NCBI RefSeq assembly: GCF_052857255.1
Contig: NC_135505.1
Span: 49,537,507-49,601,506 of the forward strand
Length of the DNA stretch: 64,000 nt
Reading direction: 5' to 3'
Source: Amblyomma americanum
Taxonomy: Eukaryota > Arthropoda > Arachnida > Ixodida > Ixodidae
Each line of letters begins with the position of its first letter. Position 1 is the first letter of the stretch. The notes under the pieces were generated by a model. The model worked only from the letters and a program-made list of their open reading frames with translations. It made no database searches and was not told the DNA's origin. The position numbers were made by a program, and so were the translations under genes. This document shows, in pieces, positions 22,647 through 34,584 of the stretch.

Positions 22647-23641
22647 TAGAGGAAGTCGAAGGCGCAAATTTTGTGTGCAAATGCTGCGTATTAGGTGTAC
22701 GCTTGGACAGGGCTGACGAGGCAAACACCAGCCTAGCGCTACGTATGGATGCCCTAGAAAAAGAGCTGCAGGTAGAGAGGGCAGAGAAGCGCAAACTCCA
22801 AGAGCAGCTTAGTGAGTTGTTGAACGCAAAAATGGCTGACACCGCCAAGCGAAGTGACATTGGCGGACATTCCAGCGCCAGCCACGTGGATGGGGCCTGC
22901 GCTGGCATGGACAGCGATAAGGAGTTAGGTCAGGCGGGTTCAGACAGGAACAGCTACGCACACGTGGCAGCTAGGAAGTCTGTTAGAGACGGAGAGAACG
23001 GGAACAAGATAACTTCCAGGAATGAGGTCGCAGCTACAGATAAGAGGCGGCATAGTAAACCGGAAGTTAAAATGGAGGAAGCGAGTGCCCAAGTACCTAT
23101 CGATGGTGACTCAAATATGAGTAGGTGCCAAAGAACTATAATGGAGCGTGTAAAGGGTGATAAGCGGGTAGCAGTCGGGGCATTCCCAGGCAGAAAAATG
23201 GACGCAGTACTGAGAGCGACAAAAGACGAACTTTCTAAGAATGTTGAAGAGCGCAGTCTGGTAGTGATAGCGGCGGGATTAAATGATGTCTTGAATGGTG
23301 AAGCCCCAAAAGTAGTGGAAAGATTAGCGGAGGGAGTTGACGATTTAAGGGCGATAGCACAGGAATTCCAGATCGTGGTGTGCACAGTGCCGGAAGTGCA
23401 AGGACAGAACGGGGAAATTGCCAAGGACGTTGTGGCTGTTAATCGCGAGATATGGAAGTTAAGCCAGGAGAAAGGCTTTGAAGTGGCTGACATAAACAGG
23501 GAAGTGCATAGAGCAGGCTTTGGCGGAGGCTTTACACGAGATGGCATCCACTTTAATAGAAGGCGAGGAGCCGACATCGGGCGGCGCCTGGCAGGCCAGG
23601 CAGTAGGTTCTTTAGGGGGTCCACTGCGGCTCAGGACATAG
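22647..23641 (+). CDS. LINE B ORF1, coiled coil plus SGNH-hydrolase (esterase) domain, 5' partial
   Basis: Open to TAG at 23639-23641. The order is a cysteine cluster (NFVCKCCVLG, 22666-22700), a coiled coil (MDALEKELQVERAEKRKLQE, 22745-22810), a charged linker, then an SGNH-type hydrolase. All three hydrolase landmarks are present: GDSN (23104), GLND (23277) and DGIHFN (23541), giving Ser, Asp and His in expected order over about 150 codons. Esterase-bearing ORF1 proteins are known from CR1/L2-group LINEs, where they are thought to act at membranes or on lipids. By chance the frame continues upstream through the antisense LTR to an ATG at 22340, making a 433-codon chimeric frame. The native start is lost. 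Confidence 0.78.
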
Positions 23642-23676
23642 GGGTAGGTAGAAGCAAAGTAGAAAGTATAGCAATT

Positions 23677-26600
23677 ATGGCTGACGCCCATAAAATGGCC
23701 ACTAAGAGGTACAGGAAGATAACTACAAAGAATAAATTTAACACTAGGATCAGGTACATAAACATGCGAGGCTAGTTAGAGATGCAAGAGTTAGAGTTAG
23801 AGTGCAAGTGGTTAGAGATAGAACAGCAGTTGAAGGACGAAGAAGTAGGTGTATACGCGCTATGCGAGATACATCTCGGGGATAGAGAAGACCCACCATT
23901 TATTGATGGCTACGTCTGGGAAGGGAGCAACAGAACAACAACGGAGAGGAAGGGAGGAGTAGGTATGCTGTTACATCAAGGAACAAATTGGCAAAGAATA
24001 AAGTCAACTTGCAAAGAACATGTCTGTATACTAGGTACCATTGCCGGTAAAAGGACATGGCTAGGAGTAGTTTATTTAGGGACAGGGGACAAATGCATGC
24101 AAGAGAACACGGATCTAGCTAAGTGTCTCAATTACGATATAAAGCAGTTTGGAGAAGGCGCCAATATTATTCTGTTGCGGGACATGAATGGCCACATTGA
24201 GAATCTGGATGGATACGCAGATTATAACGGATTGATGATAGACTTCTGTGAGCGACACAACCTAGTTATTGTAAATAGAGAAACTAAGTGCGAGGGACAA
24301 ATCACTTGGGAATCCGGTAACAGGCAAACGACCATTGACTACTGCTTAATCTCGCAGGGGATGCATAGCAAGCTCGCAATGATGGAAATAGACGAAGAGG
24401 GGAAATACAGCCTCGGTAGTGATCATAAGCGTATTAGTCTACAGTTTGGAGCCCGGCTCAAAAGAGAAATGAAGGGGAGTCAAAAAGAGTGCGGCAAATT
24501 AAATGACGAACAAATAGCGCAAATAGCGGCGTGCATAGAGGAAGCAATAGAGACACATCTCATGCAAAAGTGGGATTATAATAAGTTAGAACGCCTCATT
24601 AGAACAAAAATAAAAGAAGTAAAAGGAGTAAACCACTGGAGAGGAAAGAGGAAGCCACGAAGTTGATGGAATAAGGAAATTAGGAAGGCCATCGAACAAC
24701 GACGGTTGGCATCACGGGAACACAGAGAAGCAAAGAGGGCGCAGTTATCTGAAGAGGAAATAGGCCGATTTGGGAATCTTATCGACAAAAGAAACAGCAA
24801 GTGCAGGTCCTCGTCCAGGCTAAAATAAAGCAGTCCTCTGATCGCTGCTGGCTAAAGTTTGCGATGCAACTAAAGGGGGGCCAAGAAAATTCTGGAACCA
24901 TATAAGCTGGCAGGGCAAATAGAATCACAAAAACAGGAACAGATTCACGATGCCGAAAGAAAATTTTTAGAGGGAGATGACGCTGTGAACTGCTTTTCAT
25001 CAGTTATAGCTGAGTCATTTAGGAAAGACGATAGAGTAATCCCCCAAATGAGGGAGCAACACAGGAACGCACAATAGAAAACAGCGTGGAACTGAGGAAT
25101 CTTAAGTGGAAAAGGGCGGAAGAAAATATTCCAAGATGTACGTCAGCAGGGATCGACGAAATTCTAATCAAGCTAATTAATGAACTTGGCCCAAGAGGCA
25201 AGGAAAAGCTGATAAAAGTATTGGAGGCAGTCATAACGAATCATCAAATTCCGCACAGCTGGAAAGCTGGAAACAGAGTAAAATGAATTTGATTTATAAA
25301 GGAAAAGGCAATAAGACGAACATAAAATCCTTCCGACCGATTACGATAACATCAGTTACATACAGGTTGGCGGTGCAGGCCGTGAAAATAAAAATGCAGT
25401 CATGGGTAGAAAGTAATAGAATACTCGGGGAACTTCAGAACGGGTTCAGAAGTGGTAGGCGCTTATATGATTGCCTGTTCGTGCTTACCCAGTGCATAGA
25501 AATAGCTAAGGCGGAAAACAGACCTCTGTATTTAGCCTTCTTCGACATAAGCGGTGCATACGACAACGTGAACAGGGAACTCCTGTGGAACATTTAAAAG
25601 GTGAAGGTGTCAGTCATAAGGTAATTAATTTTCTACAGGAAATATATCGAGAAAATGAAGTTGAAATAACATAGGAAGGAATTAAGAGTACAACAACTAT
25701 CCGGATACACAAAGGATTAAGGCAAGGTTGTCCTCTATCACCGCTGCTGTTCATGTTTTATATGATAAGTATGGAAAGAAGGCTACAAGGAAACAATCTA
25801 AGTAATGATCTGTCATACACATTAGGCGGAAAGGTTGTTGAGCAAAGACTAGCGGGTTTAATGTGTGCGGACGATATTGTACTGTTAGCAGATAGCCAGG
25901 AAGATTTGCAAACTTTGATGAATTGCTGTGGAGACGAAGGAGACAGTCTAGGTTTCAGTTTTAGCGCAACTAAGTCGGGTGTGATGGTTTTCAACGGCAC
26001 AACTGATCAGAAGCTTACAATACAAGGCCATGAAATACCCCGAGTGGCCGAATACAAATATCTCGGGGTATCGGTAAACAACGGGCATATGTACACGGAA
26101 AAGCACGAACAGTCTCTCATAGCAAAAGGGCGAAGAGATGCCGGGATAATGAAACATAGGGCATTGTGGGGGTACAACAGGTATGAAGTCCTCAGAGGTA
26201 TTTGGAAAGGAATAATGGTGCCGGGGCTTACTTTCGTGAATGCGGTTCTACGGTTCTATGTTTAAGGGCTGCAGTTCAGTCGCGATTAGAAGTAAATCCG
26301 AGAACTGTCGGAAGATTAGCACTAGGTGCCCACGGGAAAAGCACAAACGAGGCAGTACAGGGGGATATGGGCTGGACAACGTTCGAAGCACGGGAAGCTC
26401 AGAGTAAAGTTCTATTCGAAGAACGCCTGAGGAAATTGGATGATAACAGGTGGGAAGCTAAGGTTTTTAAATACCTGTACTGAAAGAGCTTTGACACACA
26501 GTGGCGGAAACGAACTAGAAAGCTGGCCAGTAAGTCTGCCAGAGACGAGGAAGGTGAAAGAAAGAGCATTAAACGACAGGTTAAAAACGTCGAAGGTAAA

Positions 26601-26983
26601 AATTGGATAGATTCAATGGAAAAGAAGCATAGTGTAGAACTATATCGATGCTGGAAAAGGCAGATCAGGAAGGAAACGTTTTATGATAACTCAAGAAGCA
26701 GTGCCCTCCTCTTGGATGCTAGATCAGGGTGTCTTAGAACGCGCAGCTACAGAAAAAATTTAACGAAGATGACACATGTGCTGTGTGTGGTAAATCTGAA
26801 GAAACAATAGAACACCTCATCCTAAAATGCGATGGTATCCATCCCGATGTCGATGCAGGCACAGTCACTCTTCCTGAGGCCTTAGGGTTTAGAGATAACA
26901 ATTGTCATGTAAATAAATCTGCGGTGGAAATTAGCAAAAAGCAATTGGAGGATTGGTGGCACAAAAGCAGACAGGTGACATAA
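23677..26983 (+). pseudogene. LINE B ORF2, endonuclease and reverse transcriptase
   Basis: Probable native start at 23677 (MADAHKMATKRYRK); TAG at 23773 interrupts it and the frame reopens at 23782. Endonuclease blocks: VYALCEIHLGD (23850), NIILLRDMNGHI (24161) and LGSDHKRI (24414). The stop at 24664 stands in place of a tryptophan. RT blocks: YKGKGNKTNIKSFRPITI (25294), FFDISGAYDNVN (25540, motif A), GLRQGCPLSPLL (25720, motif B) and CADDIVLLA (25866, motif C, both catalytic aspartates kept). The C-terminal zinc motif CAVCGKSEETIEHLILKC lies at 26776. At least four frameshifts or stops. It would nick target DNA and copy the LINE RNA there. Confidence 0.82.
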
Positions 26984-27152
26984 GTTTTAAAGTGTATGAA
27001 GCCGTTTTTTTAAAGGAAATGGCGAACTGTATTAACAACTTACAGCTGAGTAAACAAAAATAAAGGAAAAAAAATTGAGCGTAGTGGCAACAACCACTGC
27101 CCCGTTTCAAAGGGGACGCTCCTACCTTCCATCCATCCATCCATCCGTACTG

Positions 27153-27157
27153 TGGCA
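27153..27157 (-). repeat. Gypsy 3' LTR, terminal 5 bases
   Basis: tggca, the 5' edge of the 3' LTR on the minus strand. It is separated from the rest of the LTR by LINE B. Confidence 0.8.
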
Positions 27158-27172
27158 TTACTCCCCCTCTCT
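27158..27172 (-). promoter_or_regulatory. Gypsy polypurine tract
   Basis: On the minus strand agagagggggagtaa lies directly before the LTR start tgcca. This is the plus-strand primer used in LTR reverse transcription. Confidence 0.8.
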
Positions 27173-28214
27173 GAAGGGCGACGACTCGGTGCCGCAACAA
27201 TGAGAAGCAGGAAGGCAAGGGACGGCGAATGTTCCGGCGACTGGTGTGGACACGCCTGATAAGCCAGCGGGCGTGGTACGGCTTCATCCGTGCGACATGG
27301 ACGACTTCGGGGGTCAGCCGTCTAGAGGAGCGAACTGTTCCCTGGGGGAGAACTGCAGAGTTCACCACACTGACTTGGCAGAGTACCTCGTAGGGGCCAA
27401 AATATCGCCGTAGTAGCCTCTCAGGGCGCCCTCGCATACGGATTGGGCTCCGCACCCTGACTTGTTCGCCGGGATGGTAACGCACATATCTATGGCGGAG
27501 GTTATAGCTCCGAGCGTCGAGAACTTGCTGGTGCCGCATGCCCTTTCTAGCTTGTTGGCGGGCGGCCTCAGCGTAACGAACGAATTGGGCGCACCCATAA
27601 CAAAAGGAGGTAGTGCTAGCTGGAAGCAGCACTGCATCCAGCGTGGTTGTGGCTTCGCGACCGTGTACATAAACGAAAAGGAGTGAAGCATGTCGTTTCC
27701 TGAACTGCAGTATTATTGGAAAATCTTACGTAAGAGAGTATGGCGTCCCAGTTCCGGTGGTCTGCATTGACATACATGGAAATCATGTCGACGATCGTCT
27801 CGTTGAGCCGTTCGGTGAGGCCGTTGGTTTGAAGGTGGTAAGCGGTTGTCTTGCGGTTACTGGTGACGCTCAGGCGCATAACTTCCTGCGTAAGGGCCGA
27901 GGTGAACGCTGTTCCCCTGTCAGTTGAAACGATGGTCGGTGCACCGGGACGAAGCGCAATGTTCTGTACAAAAAAGTTCGCAATTTCGTCAACGGTACCA
28001 CGGGGAAGAGGTTTGGTCTCACAGTATCGGCTGAAGTAGTCGGTGGCGACCACAATGTAGCGGTTACCCAGTGAGGACTCCGGAAATGGGCCGAGTAAGT
28101 CCATGCCGACTTGATGAAAGGGGACCTGAGGCGGATAAATAGGCTGCAGTAGGCCGCCTGCCTTAGTCGGCAGCGTCTTGCGACGCTGGCACTCGCGGCA
28201 GGTTCTTGCGTAAT

Positions 28215-28371
28215 GCGTTTCGTTTCGTTTCGTTTATGAGGGTTTAACGTCCCAAAGCGACTCAGGCTATGAGGGACGCCGTAGGGAAGGGCTCCGGAAA
28301 TTTCGACCACCTGGGGTTCTTTAACGTGCACTGACATCGCACAGTACACGGGCCTCTAGAATTTCGCCTCC
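28215..28371 (-). mobile_element. tRNA-derived SINE, family B, inserted in Gypsy integrase
   Basis: Plus strand: (tttcg) repeats, then gtttaacgtcccaaagcgac, then gctccggaaatttcgaccac. It is flanked by cgtaat at 28209-28214 and 28372-28377. The tRNA head is missing, so the copy is 5'-truncated. It separates the histidine and cysteine pairs of the integrase zinc finger. Confidence 0.85.
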
Positions 28372-30514
28372 CGTAATTCTTCACAACTGCAGCTACCCTG
28401 CGCCAGTAGTACTTTTGCCGTATTCGTGCCAAGGTTCGACAAAAACCCAGGTTACCGGAAGATGGGTCATCATGGCACGCCTGCAGCACTTCGTCGCGAA
28501 GAGCCGTAGGCACGACGAGCAGATAAACAGCTTCTGTCGGGCTGTAATGTTTCTTATACAGGATGCCGTCGCGTAGACAGAACGACGACAGTCCGCGTAA
28601 GAAGATTCGTGGGGGAGACTGAGCACTTCCTTCCACATACTCAATGAGAGGCCGTAGCTCACTGTCGTTTCTCTGGTGTTGAAACAGAACGGACGTGGAG
28701 ATGGCGCCAAGAAAAACTGAATCGTAGGCTCCAGCGTGCAAGCCGTCCCGAGGTATCTTTGAGGTTCGCCAGCCAACAGAGTGAGTGGTGGTCGCGGACG
28801 ACCCTGAAAGGGCGGCCATATAGGTACGGGCGAAATTTGGTCACTGCGCACACAACGGCTAGGCATTCTTTTTCGGTGGTGGAATGGTTTGCCTCAGATC
28901 GTGACAAGGTGCGGCTCGCGTATGCGATTACGCGTTCGAGACCATCCTGCCACTGCACAAGGACCGCACCGTGGCCGATGTTGCTGGCGTCTGTGTGCAG
29001 TTCAGTGGTGGTCGACTCGTCGAAGTGTCCAAGGATGGGCGTACTTTGGAGACGAGTTCGGAGGTCTTCAAAGGCCTTCTGTTGCTCCAGGCCCCAGAAA
29101 AACGGTTCGTAATCTTTCGTGACTCGGGTAAGGGGCTGAGCGATCTGAGAGAAGTTGTGTACAAAACACCGATAATAGGCGCAGAGACCCAGAAAGCAGC
29201 GGACGCTTCGCTTATCGGTGGGCACAGGAAAAGCAGCCACGGCGGCTGTCTTATCGGGGTCGGGGCTAACCCCTTTAGCACTCACGATGTGGACCAGAAA
29301 CTTCAATTCTTAGAAAGCGAAGTGACACTTCGGGTTTCAGGGAAAGACCGGTTGACCGAATTGCTTCGAACACAGCGCGCCGGCGTTTCAGGTGCTCTTC
29401 GAACGTATCAGAGAAGATGACAACATCATCCACTGGAAGGTTGCAGGAGCCGAGCACAAGCCGAAAGGGAGCACCCGGAATTCTTACAGACCGTCCTGTG
29501 TAATAAGGGCTGTCTTTTCCCGGTCGCGTTCGTCCATCTCGATTTGCCAATAGCCGCTACGTAAATCTAGCGATGAGAAGTACCTGGCGTGGCGCAGCCG
29601 ATCGAGAGAGTGATCAATGCGCGGCAGAGGATAAACATCTTTTTTTTGTGACTTTGTTTAAGCGTCGGTAATCAACGCAGAACCGGAGGGTTCCATCATT
29701 TTTTGCTACTAGAACAACAGACGACGCCCACGGGCTCGCCGACGGCTGTATCGCGTCGTCCTGGAGCATTTCTTGAACTTGGCTGCGAATGGTATCACGC
29801 TCCTTCGCAGAGATCCGGTAAGGCGGCTGACATAACGGCCGCTGGTTGGCGTCGACTATAATTCGATGCTTTGTGAGTGGTGTGTGCCATACCTCAGAGG
29901 TTGAGGCGAAGCAGTCACAGAAAAACTGGATAACGCTTTCGAGGCAGCGTTTCTGATTAGACGGGAGGTTCGGGTTCACGTAAGTTTTTATGGGAGTGAT
30001 CAGTGCCTCCACTGATGCCGAGGCTTCGGACAAAGCGTGCTGTCCCGCGAATTCGCCGTGTTCTTCGAAATACGCTATAACTGATCTGCCAGGCAAACAC
30101 TGAGGTTCACAGCCAAAATTGCTTACCAAGAGCTCGGCACGGTCATTGTTAAGCGCAACAATTTCGCGAGCAACACAGACTTGTCGACAAAGAGCAGCGA
30201 CATGTTGGTTTCAGCGATGCCACAAGTTCCAGTGATGCCGAAATCTACGGCAAAAAACATCATAGCTCTCGACGGGATTAAAACGTGGTCGTCAAAGACG
30301 CGTAACTTAGTCCCGTGTGGCTCGGTATCGCCGTCAACAGGAGGTTGAGTTGAAAATGACACTACAAGCTCCTGAAGGTTGATGACAGCACCATACTCCC
30401 GAAGGAAATCCAAACCAAGTATCAGGCCTTTGGAGCGCTCGGCCAGCAAAACAAAACAACCAGGGAAAGTAACACCGCGGATCTGGATTCGTGACGAGCA
30501 GACGCCACGCACGC

Positions 30515-30758
<244 letters not shown>

Positions 30759-30985
30759 GGCCGCCGGCGGTGCGGATCAGTGGTCCAGACCAAGGGGTCA
30801 GAACCTTTCTGAGGGCCGTGGCTAACCGACTGCTCATTGCAGAAAAATCAGCGCCGGTATCCACAAGTGTGGTCACATCGCGATTATCAGCGATCACTGG
30901 GATTTCGGCAGACACCAGTCGGTCGCCGGGTGGAGGCTCTTGACTTGATCCAATATCGGCGGCCCTGCCTACGGGGACGCCGTCC

Positions 30986-32341
30986 TCAGTTTTTCCGATG
31001 TGGGGACGCGCCTGTGCACTGGCTAGAAAAAGACGGGCGGCTTGGCGAAGAAAACCGCCTTGGGGATGGCGACCGGGACTGGCGTCGCCGCGAGGTCGTT
31101 GGCTGCACGTTATCGGAGATACTGCTCGATGTCCCGCGGCCGTTCTCTGTAGCGTGGTCGAGGTGCGTCAGGTGAAAACCCCCTACGCCCATTCTGCGGT
31201 AGAGGTCGTGGTGGAGGATGTGGCCGGGCTCCCCGCAGTGGTAGCAGAGCCGCGGCCTATTGTTTGGCGTAGGCCAAACGCGCGCTTTGCACATGGTGGA
31301 CAGGGGCTCCTGCGGTACGACGGGTACCGCTGCAGTTGGGTACCGCGGTGAAGGCACAGGAGTGACGGGGGAAAAGGCTTGACTCACTGGCGCAGGACGA
31401 CTTTGTAGCGCTTGACTGTATGTCATCACATAGTGCGTTGGTTACGGAGCTCGTGGCGACTGAACAGCTCGCCGCACTTCATCTCGGACCATGTCCGGTG
31501 GGGCATCGACGCTGGCCTGTGGAGCTTCGAAGCGAACTTTCTAGAGTTCTTCGCACACCAGGCTTCTCACAAGCTCTCGGAGCCCCTCAGTGGGTAGCGA
31601 CGTGGGCGTATAGTGGTGAGCGGCTGCTACACTAGCCTGACAGCCGTAGTGCGTGCCCCGTTCTTGCAGAGAACGCTCCATGCTTGTGGCCTCCTTGGCA
31701 AAGTCGGCCACCGTTCTTGGCTGGTCACGTACCAGCCCGGCAAATAATTGCTCTTTGACGCCGCGCATTAAGTGGCGTACCTTCTTTTCCTCGGGCATAG
31801 CAGGGTCGGGGTGATTGAAGAGCCGCGTCATGTCCTCGATGAACATGGCGACGCTCTTGTTCGGCTGCTGCGACATCGATTGCAAGGCGATTTCAGCCTT
31901 CTCCTTTCGTTCGCTGGTGCTGAACGTGGCTAAGAGCTCTCGGCGAAAAATCTCCCAGTTAGTGAAGTAAGCTTCGTGGTTCTCATACCACGTCTTGGCC
32001 GAGTCCTGTAGTGCGAAGTACACGTTGCGCAATTTGCGCTCGCCGTCTTACTCGTTGAAGCCCGCCACACGGTCAAAGCTGGCCAACCAGTCTTCGACGT
32101 CCTCAAACCTCTCTCCGTGGAATGATGGGGGCGACCGAGGCGTGTGATGGACGAATGGCGGGGCATTCCCGGAATGCTGACTTGTCTGGCTAGCCGTAGC
32201 GGACGTCATGGCCCTTACTGATCTTGCGAGTTGGCCGAACTCTGGTTGTAGGCCTCGCATGCGTCGGCTCGCCTTGTGGACTGGTGTTGTAGTCACGCGT
32301 TGGGAACTGACGTCAAGAGTGTCCTTCAGGTCAGCGTACAT
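30986..32341 (-). pseudogene. Gypsy gag
   Basis: Starts near 32341 (ATG at 32339-32341), about 30 bp inside the 5' LTR. The N-terminal region leads to PRSPPSFHGERFEDVEDWLA, a Gypsy-type capsid start. TAA at 32048-32050 replaces a sense codon; the frame resumes with KLRNVYFALQDSAKTWYENH (about 32035) and MPEEKKVRHLMRGVKEQLFAG (from about 31800). A frameshift near 31541 is followed by a zinc knuckle, CYHCGEPGHILHHD (about 31245), in which the final cysteine is missing. Capsid and nucleocapsid would package the RNA. Length is normal for a Gypsy gag. Confidence 0.85.
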
Positions 32342-32370
32342 GGACCATTACCCAGCACGTCCACCAAATA
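32342..32370 (-). promoter_or_regulatory. probable primer-binding site region of the Gypsy element
   Basis: Minus-strand sequence directly after the 5' LTR reads tatttggtggacgtgctggg. The tgg a few bases from the LTR edge could pair with a tRNA 3' end; I cannot name the tRNA. Confidence 0.45.
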
Positions 32371-32558
32371 TGTCACCGATGAGCGGTCGAAGCACTCAAA
32401 CCAGGTTTAATTAGATGTGCTGGGCGTGCAAGACAGCAGGGAGCTCGAACGAGGAAGAAGATAAAAACCTGTAGCCCCTAGAGTGCGCAAGACACGGCAA
32501 GTCCCATCTCAAACTGTTCGGCCGCAGTAGCGCCACTGGATTGATTGGTACTGTGGCA
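32371..32558 (-). repeat. Gypsy 5' LTR
   Basis: 188 bp, tgtcaccgatgagcgg ... ggattgattggtactgtggca on the plus strand, so TG...CA on the minus strand. Scattered differences from the left LTR, visually about 85-90 percent identical. Confidence 0.9.
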
Positions 32559-32562
32559 ATAT

Positions 32563-33059
32563 GTATATATGAAAGGAATGTATAAATTCTAGATGGCGCT
32601 ACAAGTCTCGATGCGAGATGTGCTGTTTTCTAGTTGCTGCCACAGAGGCCGCTGTGACCTAAGGTTGGTAACAGACCCCACGAAACCTCGGAACGTGATG
32701 AGTAAGAGCTAATGCTCTTAAAACACGCTGTCGCCCACCCCACACCTTGCAGCCTCGGGGAGCAGAAAGAAAAAAAAGAATAGAAAAAACGAGGAGCGGA
32801 AGGGGAGAATAGGCACCCTCAGAGCAACAGCAGAGCGCATGCCAGCGGCCAAAAGGAGTAAATAAATAAACAAAATAAAATGCAGAGAGGGCAGGAGACT
32901 TTAGTCTCCTGCCCTGCACAAAGAGTCAAGGCGGAAACAGCGACGCAGTGAGCATGACTAGACAGACGTGCACTGTACATGAACGCACACACACACACAT
33001 ACACACAAAGAAAAAACAGCAACATATACGAGTTCGCGAAAGTGTCGTGTGGGGGGTGA
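32563..33059. other. unassigned; contains a perfect 12-bp hairpin
   Basis: No coding pattern. At 32889-32914 gggcaggagact and agtctcctgccc form a perfect stem with a 2-base spacer. A short ca repeat lies at 32983-33006. This could be the 3' UTR of the adjacent Penelope-like element. Confidence 0.5.
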
Positions 33060-34240
33060 ATGTGAATGGCGGGATCATTTAATCCAGGGTTCTTCAATTG
33101 CACAACTCTCCGCAAGGTGGTCGAAACAGGAAGGTAGAGGTGGGGTGGGGATTAAGAGTATGGCCGCGGTGGTTATTAAAGCGGATTCGTAGAGGGTCAA
33201 CGGCCTGCTCAATGTACTGCATACTGCCCTTACTGCGTTCTAGGAAGCATATTACGTTGGAGGAATCGAAATCAAAGTTGCCATTATTTTCCCTTTGAAG
33301 CATGGAGCTGTGGTTATTGTACAGCTTGGTGTAAGTGTATGTTTGCAGACCTGACATCTACTTTTCTACAGGGTCGGCACCCAACCCAGGTTGGTTTGTT
33401 GTTTTTGAGTGCACTAGAATGTTTTGAATGTTTTTTGTCGTCTGTAGACTATGTGAGGGGGAGCAGTGAAAATTCTGGCGAGGCGCTCGCTTTGTTCGAG
33501 ATTGTTGAAATATTTTTTGAGGAATTTGTTTACGTTTGGACGGTTACTGGTGAAGGTAAGTACGGAATTTGCCCGGCGATCTGTTTCGTCGCTCTATCGA
33601 CGTCCCTCCAGTATTTGCTCTCGGTTCAGTTTAGATGACCTTTGAATGGCATCGGTCGGCAATGACGGGGAGGTGTATCGTTGCGTGATGAGGACTTCTC
33701 GCAGGCGTTTGGAGTTCTTTACGAAGTCTTGATCTTGGGAACGTATTCTTTTAAATCGATGTGGCTGAGAGTATGGGATGCTTGTTTAGAGTGACGAGGA
33801 TGGCAGCTTTGGAAGTGTAGGTATTGTTTACGCTACGTTGGTTTTCTATATACACCGGTGGTAAGTTAGCCTTCTTTTACCGTAATCTCAACATTTAGGA
33901 AGTTAATTGTTAGGTGGGAGTACGTGTAAGTAAAAGATATGTAGGGGTGGACTTTCCATATTAAAAAGATATCATCCAAGTAGCGTTTGTATAGGATGGG
34001 CTTAATGGGGCAATCTTGCGAAAATTCAGATTCAGTACTATGCATGGAGATGTTGGAGTATAGGTGGGGGCCATGCTCGTATCCATGGCTCTGGGCATTA
34101 ATTTGTAAATCGTGTTGATTGTTGAATTCAAAGTTGTTATGGTCGAGTACGATTTTCGCCAGTATTTCTAAAGCACGTGGAGCAGGGGACTCGTCCTTTC
34201 CGCCTTGTTCATACGCATCGATCAGAGATTATATAGCAAT
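33060..34240 (-). mobile_element. Penelope-like element, RT C-terminal part plus GIY-YIG endonuclease, decayed
   Basis: Minus-strand translation. RT palm: HGPHLYSNISMHS then YKRYLDDIFLIW (about 33985, catalytic aspartates kept), INFLNVEITVKEG (about 33895), GVYRKPT and KQYLHFQSCHPRHSKQ (33855-33790). Then, near 33370, the cysteine-rich linker VGCRPCRKVDVR, and a GIY-YIG-like block VICFLERSKGSMQYIEQ followed by RIRFNNHRG (33265-33165). Penelope-like elements join an RT to a GIY-YIG nuclease in this order. The N-terminal half of the RT is missing beyond 34240, and frameshifts occur throughout. Confidence 0.8.
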
Positions 34241-34580
34241 TCGTCATTTATAGGTAATAGTTGCATCGTTTTTCAGAATGTCGAAAATGTGATTACCCTT
34301 GTCGCTGCGGCTCAACCAGAGAGGCCAGTTCTCCCGCCATTCGAGAACTGTGCGTCTGCGGAGAGCGCCCAGCGAGAACCGTCAGATCGCGTCACTTCGT
34401 GGCGCCCCAGTAACGTGACATATACTGCAAAGACAATGAATGCTGTGTCAGACGGACCGAGCATTGTGAAAATGTCGGTGCATTTTAACGCACCCTCCTC
34501 TAGCAACATAGCATAGTGAAGGAGGTGGTATTGCGTCTTGAAAGAGCAAAACAGTGCCACTAAAACGAATCACCAGGGAA
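34241..34580. other. no recognisable gene
   Basis: Contains a 103-codon open frame (34205-34516) with no family resemblance. Nothing else seen. Confidence 0.45.
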
Positions 34581-34584
34581 AGGA

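Larger units (their letters stand above)
22647..27146 (+). mobile_element. LINE B, esterase-ORF1 non-LTR retrotransposon inside the Gypsy LTR
   Basis: A 4.5-kb insertion flanked by a 6-bp gtactg duplication (22641-22646 and 27147-27152). ORF1 (22647-23641) is open; ORF2 (23677-26983) has endonuclease, RT and a C-terminal zinc motif but is broken. The 3' UTR ends in a short (ccat)n tail (27127-27146) rather than poly-A. The 5' end starts inside ORF1, so the copy is slightly 5'-truncated, which is usual for target-primed reverse transcription. It is younger than the Gypsy element it interrupts. Confidence 0.88.

Noticed and set aside
34205..34516. 103-codon open frame
   Set aside because: No family resemblance and it runs opposite to the adjacent Penelope-like element.
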